A stretch of 64,000 bases of DNA, taken from positions 14,647,501-14,711,500 of the forward strand of contig JAYKKT010000086.1 of the NCBI GenBank assembly GCA_036023115.1. Direction: 5' to 3'. How positions within the stretch are numbered: the first letter of the stretch is position 1; each line of letters begins with the position of its first letter. The position numbers and the translations under genes were made by a program. The stretch comes from Brasenia schreberi. Taxonomy: Eukaryota; Streptophyta; Magnoliopsida; Nymphaeales; Cabombaceae. Shown here in pieces: positions 47,879 to 61,318 of the stretch. Under the pieces are notes generated by a model, which did not search any database, was not told the DNA's origin, and saw nothing but the letters and a program-made list of their open reading frames with translations.

Positions 47879-48553
47879 TCAGTTCTCGAAAGTGATTGGA
47901 TGTCCCTCCTGAATTAGAACGCCGACTATTGTAATATCACTAGCATCCATACGCAACTCAAAAGGCAATGTAAAGTCTGGCAGGCACAATACTGTCTCAC
48001 TCGAGATGGCTTGCATCAAGTCTTCAAATGCCTTGATGTGGGGCACATCCCAGCCCCATGATATCTTCTTCTTGAGCATCTCCATAAGTGGGGCCGCTAT
48101 CTTGGAAAAGCCTCTAATAAACCTTCAATAATAGTTAGCTAAACCAAAATACTTCTAAATTCTGTGATTACTTTAGAAATCTTTCACTCTAAGATGATCT
48201 TAATTTTCTTTGAGTCTATCTTTATAACTTCATGTTCCTATGAAATACCCTAAAAAAGAAATCTCTTTCCTATCAAACTCGCACTTTTCTCTCTTTACAT
48301 ACAAATCATGTTCACACAACCTACTGAACACCTTTTTGAGATGTTCTACATGTGTTTCTAGACTCTTTCTATAAATTATAATATCATCTAAATAAATAAT
48401 TACAAAATCATTTAAGAGTCCATATAAAACATTCATCAATTGGCTAAATGTAGCTAGGACATTGGTGAGACCAAATGACATGACAATAAATTCAAATGAT
48501 CTATATTTAGTCACCATCGCCATCCTCTCCTCATCTCTGGATGCAATACACAC
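47879..48553 (-). pseudogene. Reverse transcriptase and RNase H of the 42882-53100 element
   Basis: At 48553-48230 the RT palm is readable: FEFIVMSFGLTNVLATF, then FVIIYLDDIIIY with the YLDD catalytic box at codons 54-57, and CEFDRKEISFLGY. At 48085-47879 the connection and RNase H start follow: FEDLMQAISSETVLCLPDF, PFELRMDASDITIVGVL. A frame change and stops separate the two. Confidence 0.9.
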
Positions 48554-49739
48554 TTACCAGGATTCAGAGTGTAAATTTGTGAACCATCGTACATCACTGA
48601 ACCTATCAAACAAGTCTGCAATCAAAGACAAGGGATACTTGTCCTTTATACTTAGTTTGTTTAGTGCATGGTAATCAACATTCTCATAGAACAATCTTGT
48701 TTCCTCTAAAATAAAAGTGGAGAGCCATAAGGACTCTTCGATGGTTATATCATTTTTATATCCAACAACTCACCTAGTTGCTTCCTTAACTCAGTAAACT
48801 CCATTGGTCCCATCATGTATACTACCTTACATGATTACTTGATTATGGAGCTAAGGATGATCTCATAACTAGATCTCTATTGGGGGAGTAGCCATTTTAG
48901 AAGTTCCTTTGGCATCATGTCATTGAACTACTCCAAAACTCTAGCTACATCTATGGGAATGGGACTGTTATCCACCGTTGGTTCCTCCTCCAAGGGCACG
49001 AACAATAGCGTGGATTGCTTCTTCTTCAATACGTTTTCCACCCGTAAAGCAAACAAGAAGATGAGGTCAGATGTGCTGGCAATGGCATTTGTATTGGTTG
49101 TGCATGATGCAGTACCCTATTGTTGGGGTTTGAAGGCAAGGGCTAGCATTTGATACTAGTCATAGGGACGGTGTGCAGAGGGTGTGTTGATTATAGATGA
49201 GGTGTGGGTGTTGGGGGTAATGGAAACTATTGTTGTGGTGGTATCTGTAGGGGCGACTGCAACAAACATGGATGTAGGGTCTACAAAAATAGGACACCAT
49301 GTTCTAGCAGGGGCTGATCCGCAGGGCCAGGGTACCAGTGGAAGTGCCCTAGCATTGCTTCAAGGTGCCTATAGGGACTGGTCGAGTATCGTAGTAGGGA
49401 TCGTTGGTGTAGTGGGCCTTCAAGGTGCAACCTCTATTCAGCAAGGTGTGTCACACTAAAAAGGGGGTTTGAATAGGGGTAGCCGACAACAGGGAAAGGC
49501 AAGTCAGCAAGTTCCTTGCCTTGTACTAGGTGGTAAAGCATGATTGGTTCTCATCCACTATCATCAAGCCTCCTAGATATGGTGCGACAATAATATTTCC
49601 AATGGCACAAGAAATTCATGCCTAAGATGACTAAGATGTCGTCTAGACCGATCACCAAGAGGTTCATCTCTTTCGTCCAACTTTTGATTGTCGAGCGCAC
49701 AGATGGCGTAATTCCTTGGGTAGCACCGATGGTATTAAC

Positions 49740-50082
49740 CTTAGTTTCAATGCTTGGGTAGTGGTGGATGCGAGGATTAAATGGGTGGCACCGTTGTCCA
49801 CCATGGCTCTATGGCATGTCTTCCGATTTGAGGTTCTACATACACCAAATCGCTTTGTCTTGTGTGCTCCACGATGATTGCATTGAGGAGCTGGAATGGT
49901 AAGGTGTGCACAACTTCTTTCAATATTTGCATGGCCGGTTCATCCAACAAAGCATTTGCTTGGGTTCGGTTGGGGCGGTCTCTCATGAGATGAGGGTTGT
50001 CGTAAGTAAAGCAACTCATCCATTGACCTCGGCTAGCAACACCTTGTTGCCACCCTCTTCCACATGCAATCACTCCTTCCAC
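49740..50082 (-). pseudogene. Zinc knuckle and aspartic protease of the 42882-53100 element
   Basis: CFTYDNPHLMRDRP is a CCHC knuckle that has lost two cysteines (C to Y and C to R). After a frame change, MVDNGATHLILAS gives the protease active-site region, with NGA in place of the usual SGA. Confidence 0.8.
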
Positions 50083-50238
50083 ACCTCATAGCAAGTCCCC
50101 ATGGAGGGCCTCGTCCACCACGATGTGGCTTTGTTGCTTGTCTCAAATCGTCACCTCTTTTCTTTTGGTGGTTTCATTTGTCGCTATTATTTTCGTTTTT
50201 ATCGCTTCATTCTCTAAGCAAATCAATTAAAATTTCAG

Positions 50239-51124
50239 CTATACACATAGCAGCATATACATCCATAGGGTTATGTCTTTTAAGCTCAAATTGAGCCTAC
50301 AGTTGCAAACCATGTATAAACAAAAACAATTAATCTTTCGGATGCATATCTTAGACTTCCAACAAGAAAGTGCTAAACTTGCACACATACAAACGAATGG
50401 ACCTTGTGTGCTTAGCTTGTAGGAGAGATTCATGGGTTTGTCACTCTACGAAGGATGGCATGAATTGTTTATGAAGCTCCCTCTTCAAGTCCAGTTAGCT
50501 GGTCACCAATGGCTGCCCACTTTCGTCTGTCACTCATTGCTTGACACGCTACCAAAGCAATGCATCTCCATCCAAGTAAACCATGACCTCGATATGTTGA
50601 TCCTACACCGGCATGCATGTGGCTTCGAAGTACATATCCACATCTTATAGCTAGTTCTCCAAGAGCTTGCTATCTCGGGCACCTGTGTACTTCACCAGTT
50701 CAGGTGCCTTTGGTTGTTGGCTAGGTGTGGCAGCATGAAGTACGTTTCTTCCTTAAACAACCAAAACAAGACCTCCAAAGCTTTGTCTATCAAGACCACT
50801 TGTGGTTGAGCTGTTGCAGAGGATGAGGTGCTTGTTTGTGAGGCATCCAACTCATGTTGGAGTTGTTGCAACTCGGCCTCCAAGGATTGCATCTGGTCCC
50901 CTTGTGGTATGGTGGGTGGCTCACTATCGGATGATAAAATTGATTGTGCTCGACTTTGTACCATAGTTGTTGGGTTCTTTCCTAGGGAAGTAGCATACGA
51001 GTGAGAGAAGGAGAAGAAGAGGAGGTTGTGGTTGTACTTGGGTTCGATCTCCAAGGCTTGGCTTGAAGAGACGAGGTTGACTCCTTGTCGACTTGCTCTT
51101 CTTCTCTTTGTTTTCTTCTCTCAA
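50239..51124 (-). pseudogene. gag region of the 42882-53100 element
   Basis: The N-terminal open piece (50692-51054) has a glutamine/glutamate heptad stretch (MQSLEAELQQLQHELDA) and a LFKEETYFMLP-like start of the gag domain. Later parts, down to 50240, are broken. It lies between the primer-binding site and the zinc knuckle, as gag should. Confidence 0.65.
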
Positions 51125-52275
51125 TTCTCCTTCACGATTTTCTGTCTAAGCTTGCATCCCTTCTCCACTTAAATCTTGCCCCTTTAAAGTCCTTAACTTC
51201 AGTTTCAAATCCTTTGGATGTAGGGATTAGGTTGGACACTTTCTAGCTTTAATTCAAATTCGAATTTCCTAGAATTTGGGTCGGGTCCCATGCAATTTGT
51301 TTTTTTTTTTATTTTGAATTTTGTATCAATAGTCCTCCTCATCTTTAGGAGAGAACCTCTTCAAAAGTAGTATAGAGTTGGACACTTTCCCAACCACCCA
51401 AAATTTAGACCTGAGCTTCTTGATCTTTGGAATAACTTTCCTAGAATCAAGGTTGAGCCTTGCTTGGAATTGTTTTTCATTTAAATTCAAAATTCATAGT
51501 TCTTTGAATTCAAAGAGTTGTTTTGCTCCAAAAGCTCTCACCGATTTTTGGAGAGGATCCCTCGAAGATAGGATGGTCGACTGAAGCTCCTCTCTAGATT
51601 TCAAATCTGAAATCTTATTTCAATTAGCTAGGAACCTTTTTGGCAAAAAAAGCAAGTGGGCCCTCCAAATCTCACCCAATTAAAATTCAAACAAATGTTT
51701 GAAAATTGAATTCTTGTGGGATAAGGTTAGTTAGTTGACCTTATCCTCTGGTGTTTGAATTTCGAATTTCAACACCTACCAAAACAACCCTCTCTCAGTT
51801 GTTGCATTGGTGGCTCACTCCCATGCTTGGATGCATTTAGCTAGCATATGGAAAAGCCGTACTTTTCCACTCCACCATGAACCACCACAACCACCATAGG
51901 CTATGGTCTCACAACTGCCCTTCGCCTTGGGTAATGATGCCAAAATTGTGATTGAAACCCACCACCAATGAGATCTTTTCAATGTGAGAGAGGGTGGTCC
52001 TAATGTCACGGTCAAGATTTGGTTTTCTCTGGCCTCTTGCTAGCTCTTTAAGTGGTGGAATCTAGTAACAACATGACCAGACCTTGCTTTCAATGGCTCG
52101 CCCAAATATGCCACCTTGCAAGGGTCAGATATCACTCACCTTGCTATCTTTTGTGTAGTTGAGTCTTTTACTTCCACCACAAGGCTTCTCTTTCACGAAT
52201 CATCAGTCCAACCACCGTGACTCACCTGGGTCTTCCTTCAAGTGTTGCTACCAAAATTGCCAAGAATGGGCTCAG

Positions 52276-52293
52276 CAAACTCCGATACCAAAT
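52276..52293 (-). promoter_or_regulatory. Primer-binding site of the 42882-53100 element
   Basis: The minus strand ATTTGGTATCGGAGTTTG follows the LTR end. TTTGGTATCGGAG is one base from the usual site for initiator methionine tRNA. Confidence 0.8.
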
Positions 52294-53100
52294 TGTTAAC
52301 ACCGTTGGTAGCAACCACCGCTAGCCTCATCGACTAGAAAGTCTCACCTGCAAATCCTTAAACCAAATACACATATGGCTCATCAAAGGATTAACTTTAT
52401 TAAAGGAAGAAAGATGGTTTTACAAAACTCAAACTTGGCCGACCCTAGATCCTCCAACGGAAACCAAGCGATCGTCTAAGGCACTGCTAGGCGGTGAGAA
52501 CTCTTAGGCAAGCCCGACTCTACAAAGGAAGGAGATGGCAGTGTTGTCGGCTAAAGATGTCCAAGGAGACTTCATTGTTCAACCCCCTAGACTCTCTCTA
52601 GCACTCCATGATTGAACTCTCTCAGTGATTCATTGTCCTCTCTCTCCTAGCCGTCTCCCTTTTATACATATAAGGTGTTAGACACAACTAACTAATGGGT
52701 AGGGTTAGACAAGCACCTAGACGACCTGGAGTAGATCCACATGATCCACTCCTAACCCTAGACAAAGTGCTCATTGCACTTCCACTTATTCAAACACGGG
52801 AGAGAGAAACCTCTCCTGACGCTAGGGCACGTGGGGCAAGAGGCATGCTGCTGAGTACGCGGCATTGTCTACACTAGGATAGGGTGCTTGTTGGGGCACT
52901 ACAGTGGCATAGGGCACACAGGATGTCTGGCATGCGTTGGTAGGGAAGCATGCAAGCACATGCATTATAGGGGTGTTGTCACCTATAGGTAGGCGCATGA
53001 GGATCTCGGGACAAGCGCATGCATCGTCATAGTGTCAAGGCATGTGGTGTGCCCTGTAGAATAGGATCTACAGCTACAGGTGATATGACAGGGCCTTTGT
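52294..53100 (-). repeat. 5' LTR of the 42882-53100 element
   Basis: 807 bp, starting TGTCATATCACC and ending CGGTGTTAACA on the minus strand. Clear partner of 42882-43734. Confidence 0.9.
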
Positions 53101-54540
53101 TGCCATCGAGCTAATGGGTCCCAGTTTGGGTGTGGTCCAACTAACCTAGGTATCACACTTTCATTTTTTTATCCTTTCGCAAAAACATTGTTCTTTGTAT
53201 ATAAAAATATGAGGTAGAACCAATCAAGTTTTTTTTTGGTTTATTGGTGGAATCGAATAGTTTACTGAATAGTGTTTCCTTATCCAATCAATAGGAGTGA
53301 ACTAAAGTAGTAAGACATTGATATATGGATCCTTGATCCGATCGTTGCAGTCGATTGTCATGCCATGACAGTGGCACCTTGCTAGCCATGTTCTGAAAGG
53401 TCAAAGAAGTTTGCTTCTAAAAGGTCAAAGCAGTTGGCGACCTGATGATCGATCACTCGTTTTGCAAGACCATCCTTCAATAGACAAAGCATCACCGAAA
53501 ATCAAAAAACAACAAACAAAGAATCTCCATAAAAGACATGGTCCACAGCAAGAGGAAGTGTGAAATGAAGATAAATTAGAAGAATCACATTTCGTCCTTT
53601 TGGAGTTCCGTCTGGGAGTAGAGGTATTGATCGTCACAGAGCTTGAGGCACCCTTTTGAGTCATCCCGACCGTCTGGTCTTGCTTGCAGGATTCCGATTT
53701 GGGAGACGAAAGAAAGCGAATGACACAAAAATTGGGAGTTGTAATTCAGAGGTCGTTTGACATAGCTTATGTGGGATCCTTGCCTCCCTTTCAGGAGGTT
53801 TCAATGGAAATATTTTGTTTCCCTGTTCGGTCCTTTATTTGCTTTTATTATGAAAATTGGCCAGAAAAATTAACCACTAACAATGTCATCTTGGGAATTA
53901 TGTGAAAAGGTTTAACTGTTTCCTCATATTCTGATTCTGATTGTAGGCCTCCACCAACGGAGAGGTGACGTTTGAAATTGTATTGAAAAATGTGTGCATA
54001 TATAGAGAGAGTAGTGCTAGATCATAATCTAGCATAAACATCTCTATGGTCCAATCTTTGAGATCCACAATAAATATTTAAATTACATTGACATAGAGTA
54101 TAAAGTAACTGTACTTTTAATTCATATCTCCATCGTTAATCTCAAAGATCGAATGGTATAATTATTTTTGTAAAATTATGTAATATTCGATATTTGAAAA
54201 AGTTGTAAATGTGCACATCCATCCATGCTCAAATCATCTTAAACATCTTCATTGTTTGATTGACATGAACAAGAATGAAGACTTCAATTAAAAATAAAAA
54301 CACTATTATACTTGTCAAACTTATATTAAATACTTTTTACTTTACCCTAATGGTTTATCTCAAAAACTATGAGATGATACAGTGGATTAGAATATGGATA
54401 GAGTGTGCATATGAACTATATATATGCACCATACACATTTGATGCATGGGGTAGATGCCCCAGATGGCATATGCTTTCTGAAATAGAGGCGCTTAAGCAC
54501 ATCTGATTCTTCTCTCACTTTTCTTAGAATTATTACATTT
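53101..54540. other. Intergenic, no gene seen
   Basis: Short open frames at 53425-53664 (minus) and 53684-53905 (plus) show no recognisable domain. The rest is AT-rich. Confidence 0.4.
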
Positions 54541-56330
54541 TTATCTTTGTTCGATACAGGATGACAAATGATGAACAAGAATCTAGATATACTTCTAATG
54601 AAGAAATCGATGGTTGTCCAACAAATGCATTGATTGAGTGTAAGGGTAATGAAATTGATTATTTGTTTGTATTTAAAATTATTGAAGCAAATATTAACAT
54701 AGTTGCAGTTGAGTGATAAATGTTAGCACAACCAAGCCCATTTATAATGTGATGATAAAGATAAAGCAAGAAGAAATGAGTGATCAAATAATTTTCTAAC
54801 AAATCTTATATAAAATAGACCATCATCATTATTATATATAGCATCAGGGCATACCGGAGTCCAAATTTGTAAGTGATATTGCATTTACAAATCATATTTC
54901 AATTCAACTTTTATGTGTATTTGTTAAGGCATTAGATATTGATTTCATTTATAAGATGAATATGTATAAGATGACTTTTATTGAGGTCATGGGTTTGCAT
55001 CTACAAATAAAACCTTTTTTGTAGAATTTACTTTCTTATGTCAAAGGAGAAATACAATTATGTTTGAGTATTGAGGTGTTTGAGAGTTATATACTCATAA
55101 TAGTTTTTCTAATCTAATATGTATGGATAATGAGCTTGTATTGGTGAATGCAATTGATACTATTTTCCTTGAGTCAATGTATTAATTACATAGGCAACAT
55201 ATTACGAAGAATATTAAAGGGTATACTATCTGATTAATAAGAAGAAAAAAAATGTTATTGTATTTAGTGTTAGTGGGAAGAAAGTTATGAGTTTGGAAAT
55301 GAGAAAATTGATGCAAGTAGTTGAGTTTATTGGAAACAAAGTAGGACTTTCCTACTATAGTATTATATATTAAGCAATAGTGGTTGGATCGATATAAGGA
55401 AAAGATTGTGTTACATGAATTGATTGAATTTGGAACTATGACACTCACGACTAATAGGTGTGCAATGTTATTTGTATATATGTGTGTGTATGTATATACA
55501 TGTATAATTATGTATATATATTTGTATTAGTTACATATATATATATATATATATACATAATATTGTTTAGAGTGTATACCTAAGTCTTAATGAGATTGTT
55601 TATAGTGTTGTATAGGGTCGAGAGTGTGCATGCATGGTTTAAAGAATTTATTGCTAGCTCTACGAAGAGGTCTAATATGATATAGACCCAATTCTATTCA
55701 TTGATTGAGTTACAAATTATAGAAATGAAGAAATCATTTGAGAATCTCAAATCATTTGAAGATGTTATCTTATAAAACTTGTTAAGATGCTAGAAAATAA
55801 GTTTCATGACATGCACTTGATTTAATCATGAAAAAAGAGAATCAAGAAGAAGTTAGTTTGAATAAAACATTGTGTGGATGTAGCCTATAACGTTCATGCG
55901 GGTTACAATGTGTTGATATATTAATTATGTTAAAAGCATGACAGCCTATACAATTATCATATATTGATCCATTATAGAGGAAGGTTGATATAGAGAAGGG
56001 ATGATTTGATATATCTAATGTTGAAGATACAAAGTGGAGAGAGGAAGTTGAATTTAAAAGAAATTTTTTAGGAGTTAAAAACCATCCTATTTGAGATCCA
56101 CATAAGCAACTAATAAAATAGTTGTGAGTGGGTTTGAATCCTCAATTCACATCTTTGTACGAACAACTTATTTGTATCTTAAAGGTTAGCCATATAAGAA
56201 ATCCAAAAAGAGAAAGTTATCCTCATGGGAATATGTAGAGAGGAGTATTTCTTGGAGTAAATCTACTTCAATCAGTTCTCTAGCTTTAGGACATCGAAGT
56301 CGTAGTTGTAGATATCAGCTGTCTTCCACC
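54541..56330 (+). pseudogene. Mutator-like (MULE) transposase, decayed
   Basis: MULE transposases are DDE enzymes that move Mutator-type elements. In order: IDFIYKMNMYKMTFIEV at about 54937-54990 (the D-x-TYKTN-type block with the first catalytic Asp), KTFFVEFTFLCQRRN near 55010 in a neighbouring frame, MDNELVLVNAIDTIF at 55122-55166 (second Asp block), LHRQHITKNIK near 55187, HAWFKEFI near 55629, LIELQIIEMKKSFENL near 55705, and a SWIM-like zinc-finger relic (CGCSL..CGLQC) near 55870. Stops and frame changes are scattered throughout. Family membership is secure from the motif order; activity is excluded. Confidence 0.85.
55530..55554. repeat. (AT)n microsatellite in the MULE relic
   Basis: Short AT run between transposase motif blocks, consistent with decay. 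Confidence 0.85.
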
Positions 56331-57289
56331 TTATTCTTTATCAGGCAGTGTTTACATATTGACTAGTATAAGAACATTGTATGGTAACAAGATATCTTGG
56401 TTTATGATACCATATATTACCAAATGACTTGATGTTATATGACGTGGTAATTGTAGATATCGAGATTATCAAAAGCTTTTAAGAAAGGAGAAGACATTGG
56501 TTGAGATTCAAAGAAAATATTTCATAAAAGTATATATATGTCTAGACATATCCTCGATAGTTGTCATAGAAGAGAGTAATATCTAGGACATTCTGCCTCG
56601 TAATGATTGCAATGCTTTTCCATATAGACCAACTCAAAGTAAGTTAATGCCCAACTTGAGTTAGGTAATTGTTGTATGATATAATGTTGCTAATTAATAT
56701 TGCTTTCGAAATAGACTTGACAACATTCCTTTCACTATTTTCAAATGGCAACTATTCAATACTGTGTGATGTATGGTATATATGTTGTAGTAAATCAGGA
56801 TACTTTTAGTGGTATGCATTACATTTTTTAGTTGTATTGTATTCTATAGCAAATACATATGCTTAACTTGTGTTGTATTTTACTGGAGTTATGTATGGTC
56901 TTTTGAGCTCCCATACAACATATCTATCTGATGTGAGAACAAAATCAACATCAAAGAATTCTTAATTGGGATTTATCATTTCGCACATGTATTGTTGAAT
57001 ATATAAAATTGAGAGGATTGAAAGATGCTACTATTCATTATATTGATAAGTAATTCTCATTTTTTGTATTTGATATATGTTAAATCTTGTGCATTTCTTT
57101 ATCTGATCATGAATAACATATCGTAATTATGTATTATATGATTTAATGTGTTGTTATCCTTGGCTCATTTTGTTGAAAACAAGAGTAAGAGAATATGACT
57201 AAATATTAAAGATATTAAAAGATTCAATGTCATTTACATCATGTAAGTATAATATTAGTAATTGTTTTATGTTTCATTGTCGTCGTTAT

Positions 57290-58960
57290 CGTCATATGAC
57301 CAATAGACAAGAGCATGAGAGGATACACCCATCACATATATGTTGGCAACATTGATCGAGGATATTCCTAAGTGTCGGTTGTGTACCTCGATCCAACTGA
57401 TATATAACAGGTGTCAAAACCCCTTTGATCTCCAAAATGTACTAAAAACAATAGTTATGTATACATTATCATCTTTATTCAATCAACCCTATAATCAATA
57501 TAACAAAAGATGAATTACATTACTTTCACTAAATTCGATGATTCAAGGTGATTGCTTGGTAGGAGTGACTCTTTGTAATGATGAACCAAATCTCTCAATA
57601 TAAATCCATGAGTACAAGAAATTTACCAAAATATGTACAATATGTCACACTCATACGAATAGGTTGCTCTGACGCCAAAGTGTTATGATAGACTCAACTA
57701 GTGTGAGATTTGTGTCTCCCAATACTATTCTCATAGTTCATACTCTATTTCATGTACATATGGCTTCTCTAGCCTATGTGCAATCATCGGCCTTAATGAA
57801 AGAAGGAAAATGTATTGTAAATGACCAAACTCACAAACATTTATGTTAGGTATATATACCTCTACAACATCTAAGTAATAGATACAACCATAGCTTTTAC
57901 TTATATGTGATATAATTTCAACAAAAATAGGATTGCCAATCAATCTATAAAGAAAAAAGAAATCATGTCATAAACTTTATAAAATATATAACATAAATAA
58001 ATTTTGATTGCATATCCATACCTCAGCTACTATCATAAGGTATAATGCATCAAGATACCAAATAAGATGAGATATAGGAGACTTGTTATGAGTTACATTG
58101 TCTATCCATCTACCTACTTGTGGCTGCCCTTCAACCCAATATAAATGTACACTCACTCTAAAGAACTAAAAATACTCATAAATTCATGCTTGAAATATAC
58201 ATTATATTTGATATTAAAATAGTATAGAAACTTAATATATGATGTCAATACAATATAAGAAAGAAAGACAATTATTATCTAAGATAGAGTAGTATGACCA
58301 CTAAGTTGTTGTACCTTGGCATGAGAAGTCTTACCCAATTTTAAGTATAAATAAGTAAGCATCACAACACCTCAAGCATAATCACCAACTTTATGAACAT
58401 TGTGAGCTAATAATTATACAATAGCAATTGACACCCTATCACTAGACTTGTTTTGGTAGAACATACTAATATGGTACAAAAGATATAATACTACTTGTGC
58501 CTCTAGTATATAAAGAAACGTTCGAGATCTTTTACATAGTAAATCTATCTTTGCAGCTCCAAACTTTATTTGCACCTCCACATCTTCAATAATCATGCTC
58601 AAAAGACTTGCTAAAATAATTTTCTTCCTTTGCACCTCTATCTAGCATATAAACGTAACTAAATGTTTATTCATTTGAGGGACAATGATTTCATGAATAT
58701 CATAGAGAGTGATAGACATCTCACTCTAGGGCATGTGAAACATATCTATGTCATGCTACCATTGTTTGCTAAAAGCACTGAGCATTGCATGATCTACCAC
58801 TTTGTATAGTATCTCTCTCTGAATATATAGTCCATACATATAAACAGTTTCATTCCAACTATCCAGTTGTTTTCAAAGTATTGCATCATCATATTCTATT
58901 TATTGACTATTTTGTAATGTGAATGAGTGGTGATCACTTTTAACATTCTCTACAAGTTTT
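57290..58960 (-). pseudogene. Plant mobile domain (PMD/MAIN-like) gene, decayed
   Basis: Minus-strand motif order: MLSAFSKQW near 58780 (family LV.RWRPE region), DMFHMP and SEMSITLYDI near 58720 (the HTFHLP.GE.T.TL.DV signature), VLYLLYHISMFYQNKSSDRV near 58470, VGDYA*GVVMLTYLYLKL near 58360, HAKVQQLSGHTTL near 58300, and a tail with VCEFGHLQY near 57830. PMD proteins occur both as host genes (MAIN, MAIL) and as passengers of transposons. Several stops make this a relic. It converges with the MULE transposase on the other strand. Confidence 0.82.
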
Positions 58961-61208
58961 ATACAATACTCATTGGTTATAATCATATTCAACTTAAAGG
59001 ATGATATTTAGAACTTACGTTATCCGACCACATCTTATATATTGTGTTATTGTTATCGTCTTCATTATTGTTAGATTCAACATCATCATTTTCACTCTCT
59101 ACTATATCAAAATCTCTATCACCATAAGAGTTGACATGGTCATTATGTTCTCTTTTGTTCATTTAGAACTGAGAACATGACCATGATATGTAATTTTCTT
59201 TGTATGTTTCAATCTTTCTAAAGTTGTAATTATATAGCTATCTAATCTTCCACGAGTAATTGTACTTGATATAAAAAGGGATGAAGAAAATAAAGTGGTT
59301 CTTGCAAAGGATGAGTAAGAAAAATACAAAAGAAAGAAATGAAGGAAGGAAAAAGAAAGGAAATTTATACATTGCATTAGACACCCGCAGGTGGTCATGA
59401 GGCAGCAGACGCATGGGCATGCATCTACCTTAAGAGATAGATATGTAGCTAAGCATCTATCTTGAGACACATTTATCTTATGAGGTAGACACTCCCTTGA
59501 GCATATACCTTTCATCTTTGTTTAGAAAAATCTAGCATCATGCTCCTCAGTTGTAGGAGGAGAGGGTTGTGCTGGTAAAAGAGGAGAAGAGAAGGAAAGA
59601 CGATGAGTAGGGAGAGAAGAAGGAGAGGCAAGGGTATACCTTAGCAAATACCCTTTGTGTTATGAATAAGAACATAAGAGAAAAGGAAAGAGAAGAGAGA
59701 GAAAAAGTGAAAGGAAGAGAAAAGGGAGAGGAGGAGGAGCTTTACTCATAGATACGGGAGTGGTGACGATGATGAGCAGTAGTGCATAAAAGAGGAGAGA
59801 GATGAGGGAGTCTTTCAAGTGATGGCAAGCAGTGTCCAGTAATGTGTAGATAGCAAAACAGGGTACGTAGATAGCAACACCCATAATTAATGTTCCATTG
59901 AGTTTCTTAAAATAGAACATGACCTTAATATTGTAATTTCTAGAAAAAACAATTGTAACCTATACTTATAAGTCTTCTAGTTCAAGTTATTGACTATAAA
60001 GACTAGGTTCAAGCCCTAGGAGAAATTTGCTCTTTTGTTTTCTCTATACCATAAAAATAAAATAAATACTAGTTTGCAGGCAAAAAATGGAAGGATCTTT
60101 TTTGTTTGTTATATTTCTCCTCCTCTCTCCCTATTCTAACATTAGAGTGGGAAAATGGAACTCACAAAGGTGACCTCTCTCTTTTGCCCTTTAGTATTTT
60201 CAGCAAATAAATTAAAGAGTAAAAAATAATAGGTTTGTCTCTCTTTTTTTTATAAAGATTAATTTTTAAGAATCAAATATAGCTTTTCTTTCTATAAGCA
60301 TAAACAAAGAAGGCACATGCCCACCTTATTTTTGTTATTAAAAGAGAACATAAACATTATTCTTATTTTCTTTGTCCGAAGGATTTTCATTTGTTGAACA
60401 AGACAAAACTCCTCTGTTTTCATAACCAATACAAAGCACACCCAAATATTTCTCCAACAACCACTTAGGTTGCTCTAATAGTGCAAGGTTGTGAATGAAC
60501 GTGTGAAAGTTTGTGGATCATAGGTATGCTTGATGAGTGGGTGACATTGGACGTGAATTTATCTGTGGCTTGTATTGTGTACTAAAGTTATTTCAAGTTG
60601 AGTGATTATGTCCATCATACTTAGATTTTTGCCCTTATATGAATATTATACTAAGCGTATTTGACATAGTCCGGACCCCCTAGCATAAAAGTCCTATCTC
60701 CGCCCCTGAGTGGAGCTACCGAATATTGCACTCATCTATATCGTTTTAATAGGAGGATATGGCCGTTCCTTTGCAAGGTGGATGGTTATGTGATTTTCCT
60801 ATTTTTTTCTTTATTGATATTCTTTGACTTGTGATTTTATGTATTTCATGATGAGAGAGATCTCTTGCTTTGTGAGTTCTATGCAGCTTTTTTTCTCAAA
60901 TGAAGCTCCTTCTGTGATGTGTATGTGTGCGTGTGTGTGTGTGAGAGAGAGAGAGATGTATGTTACCGCATGCATTCAGAAGATGCCATGATATGTTGCA
61001 GTGGAGGCCACACTGCCACAAATGTGAATATGGATATGCACTGTGCGTGCATGTTGCTGTCAAGTGACTTATCAGATCTTACTAAAACATATTCCTCTTT
61101 AGGTGCATTGTTTCCTTTCAATCATTTCATCCTTATTTTAATCTTACTACTCTTAATTGTTTTTCTGTAGTATGTAATTGGTGCCATTTGGAACTCTCAT
61201 CTCTTTCT
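58961..61208. other. Intergenic, no gene seen
   Basis: GA- and CT-rich runs at 59580-59750, and a (GT)n(GA)n microsatellite at 60921-60956. The open frames at 59159-59515 and 60919-61170 have no recognisable domain. Confidence 0.4.
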
Positions 61209-61318
61209 TTTCTTAACAGTGAGGAAGCCCAAGCCAGGTATGCATTCCCCGGGTATCGAACTTGTGACGCTCATCTTGTCAGTTGAGCCCCCTGCCAGGT
61301 GAGCTAACGCTCGAGTGC
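61209..61318 (-). mobile_element. SINE-like, tRNA-derived (S5)
   Basis: On the minus strand: A box GTTAGCTCACCTGGCAGG, CTGACAAGATGAGCG, B box AAGTTCGATACCC, and a 3' end GCTTCCTCACTGTTAAG with an A-rich tail. This is the best-kept copy of the family. It does not fold as a full tRNA. Confidence 0.75.

Larger units (their letters stand above)
42882..53100 (-). mobile_element. Ty3/gypsy retrotransposon, complete but decayed, with nested solo LTR
   Basis: Bounded by two LTRs that share long stretches: 52294-53100 (5') and 42882-43734 (3'). On the minus strand: primer-binding site, gag (51124-50240), zinc knuckle (about 50013-49972), protease (49805-49768), RT (48553-48230), RNase H (48085-47879), integrase (47178-46514), polypurine tract, 3' LTR. 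Removing the nested solo LTR and one copy of its target site gives about 7.8 kb, a normal size. Stops and frame changes are present in every domain. The flanking 5-mers (GAGCT and GGGCC) do not match, so its own target duplication is decayed or the left end is off by a few bases. Confidence 0.9.

Noticed and set aside
59159..59515. 118-codon minus-strand open frame with Ser/Phe-rich segments as a membrane protein gene
   Set aside because: Low-complexity AT- and GA-rich DNA, with no domain, splice or start support.
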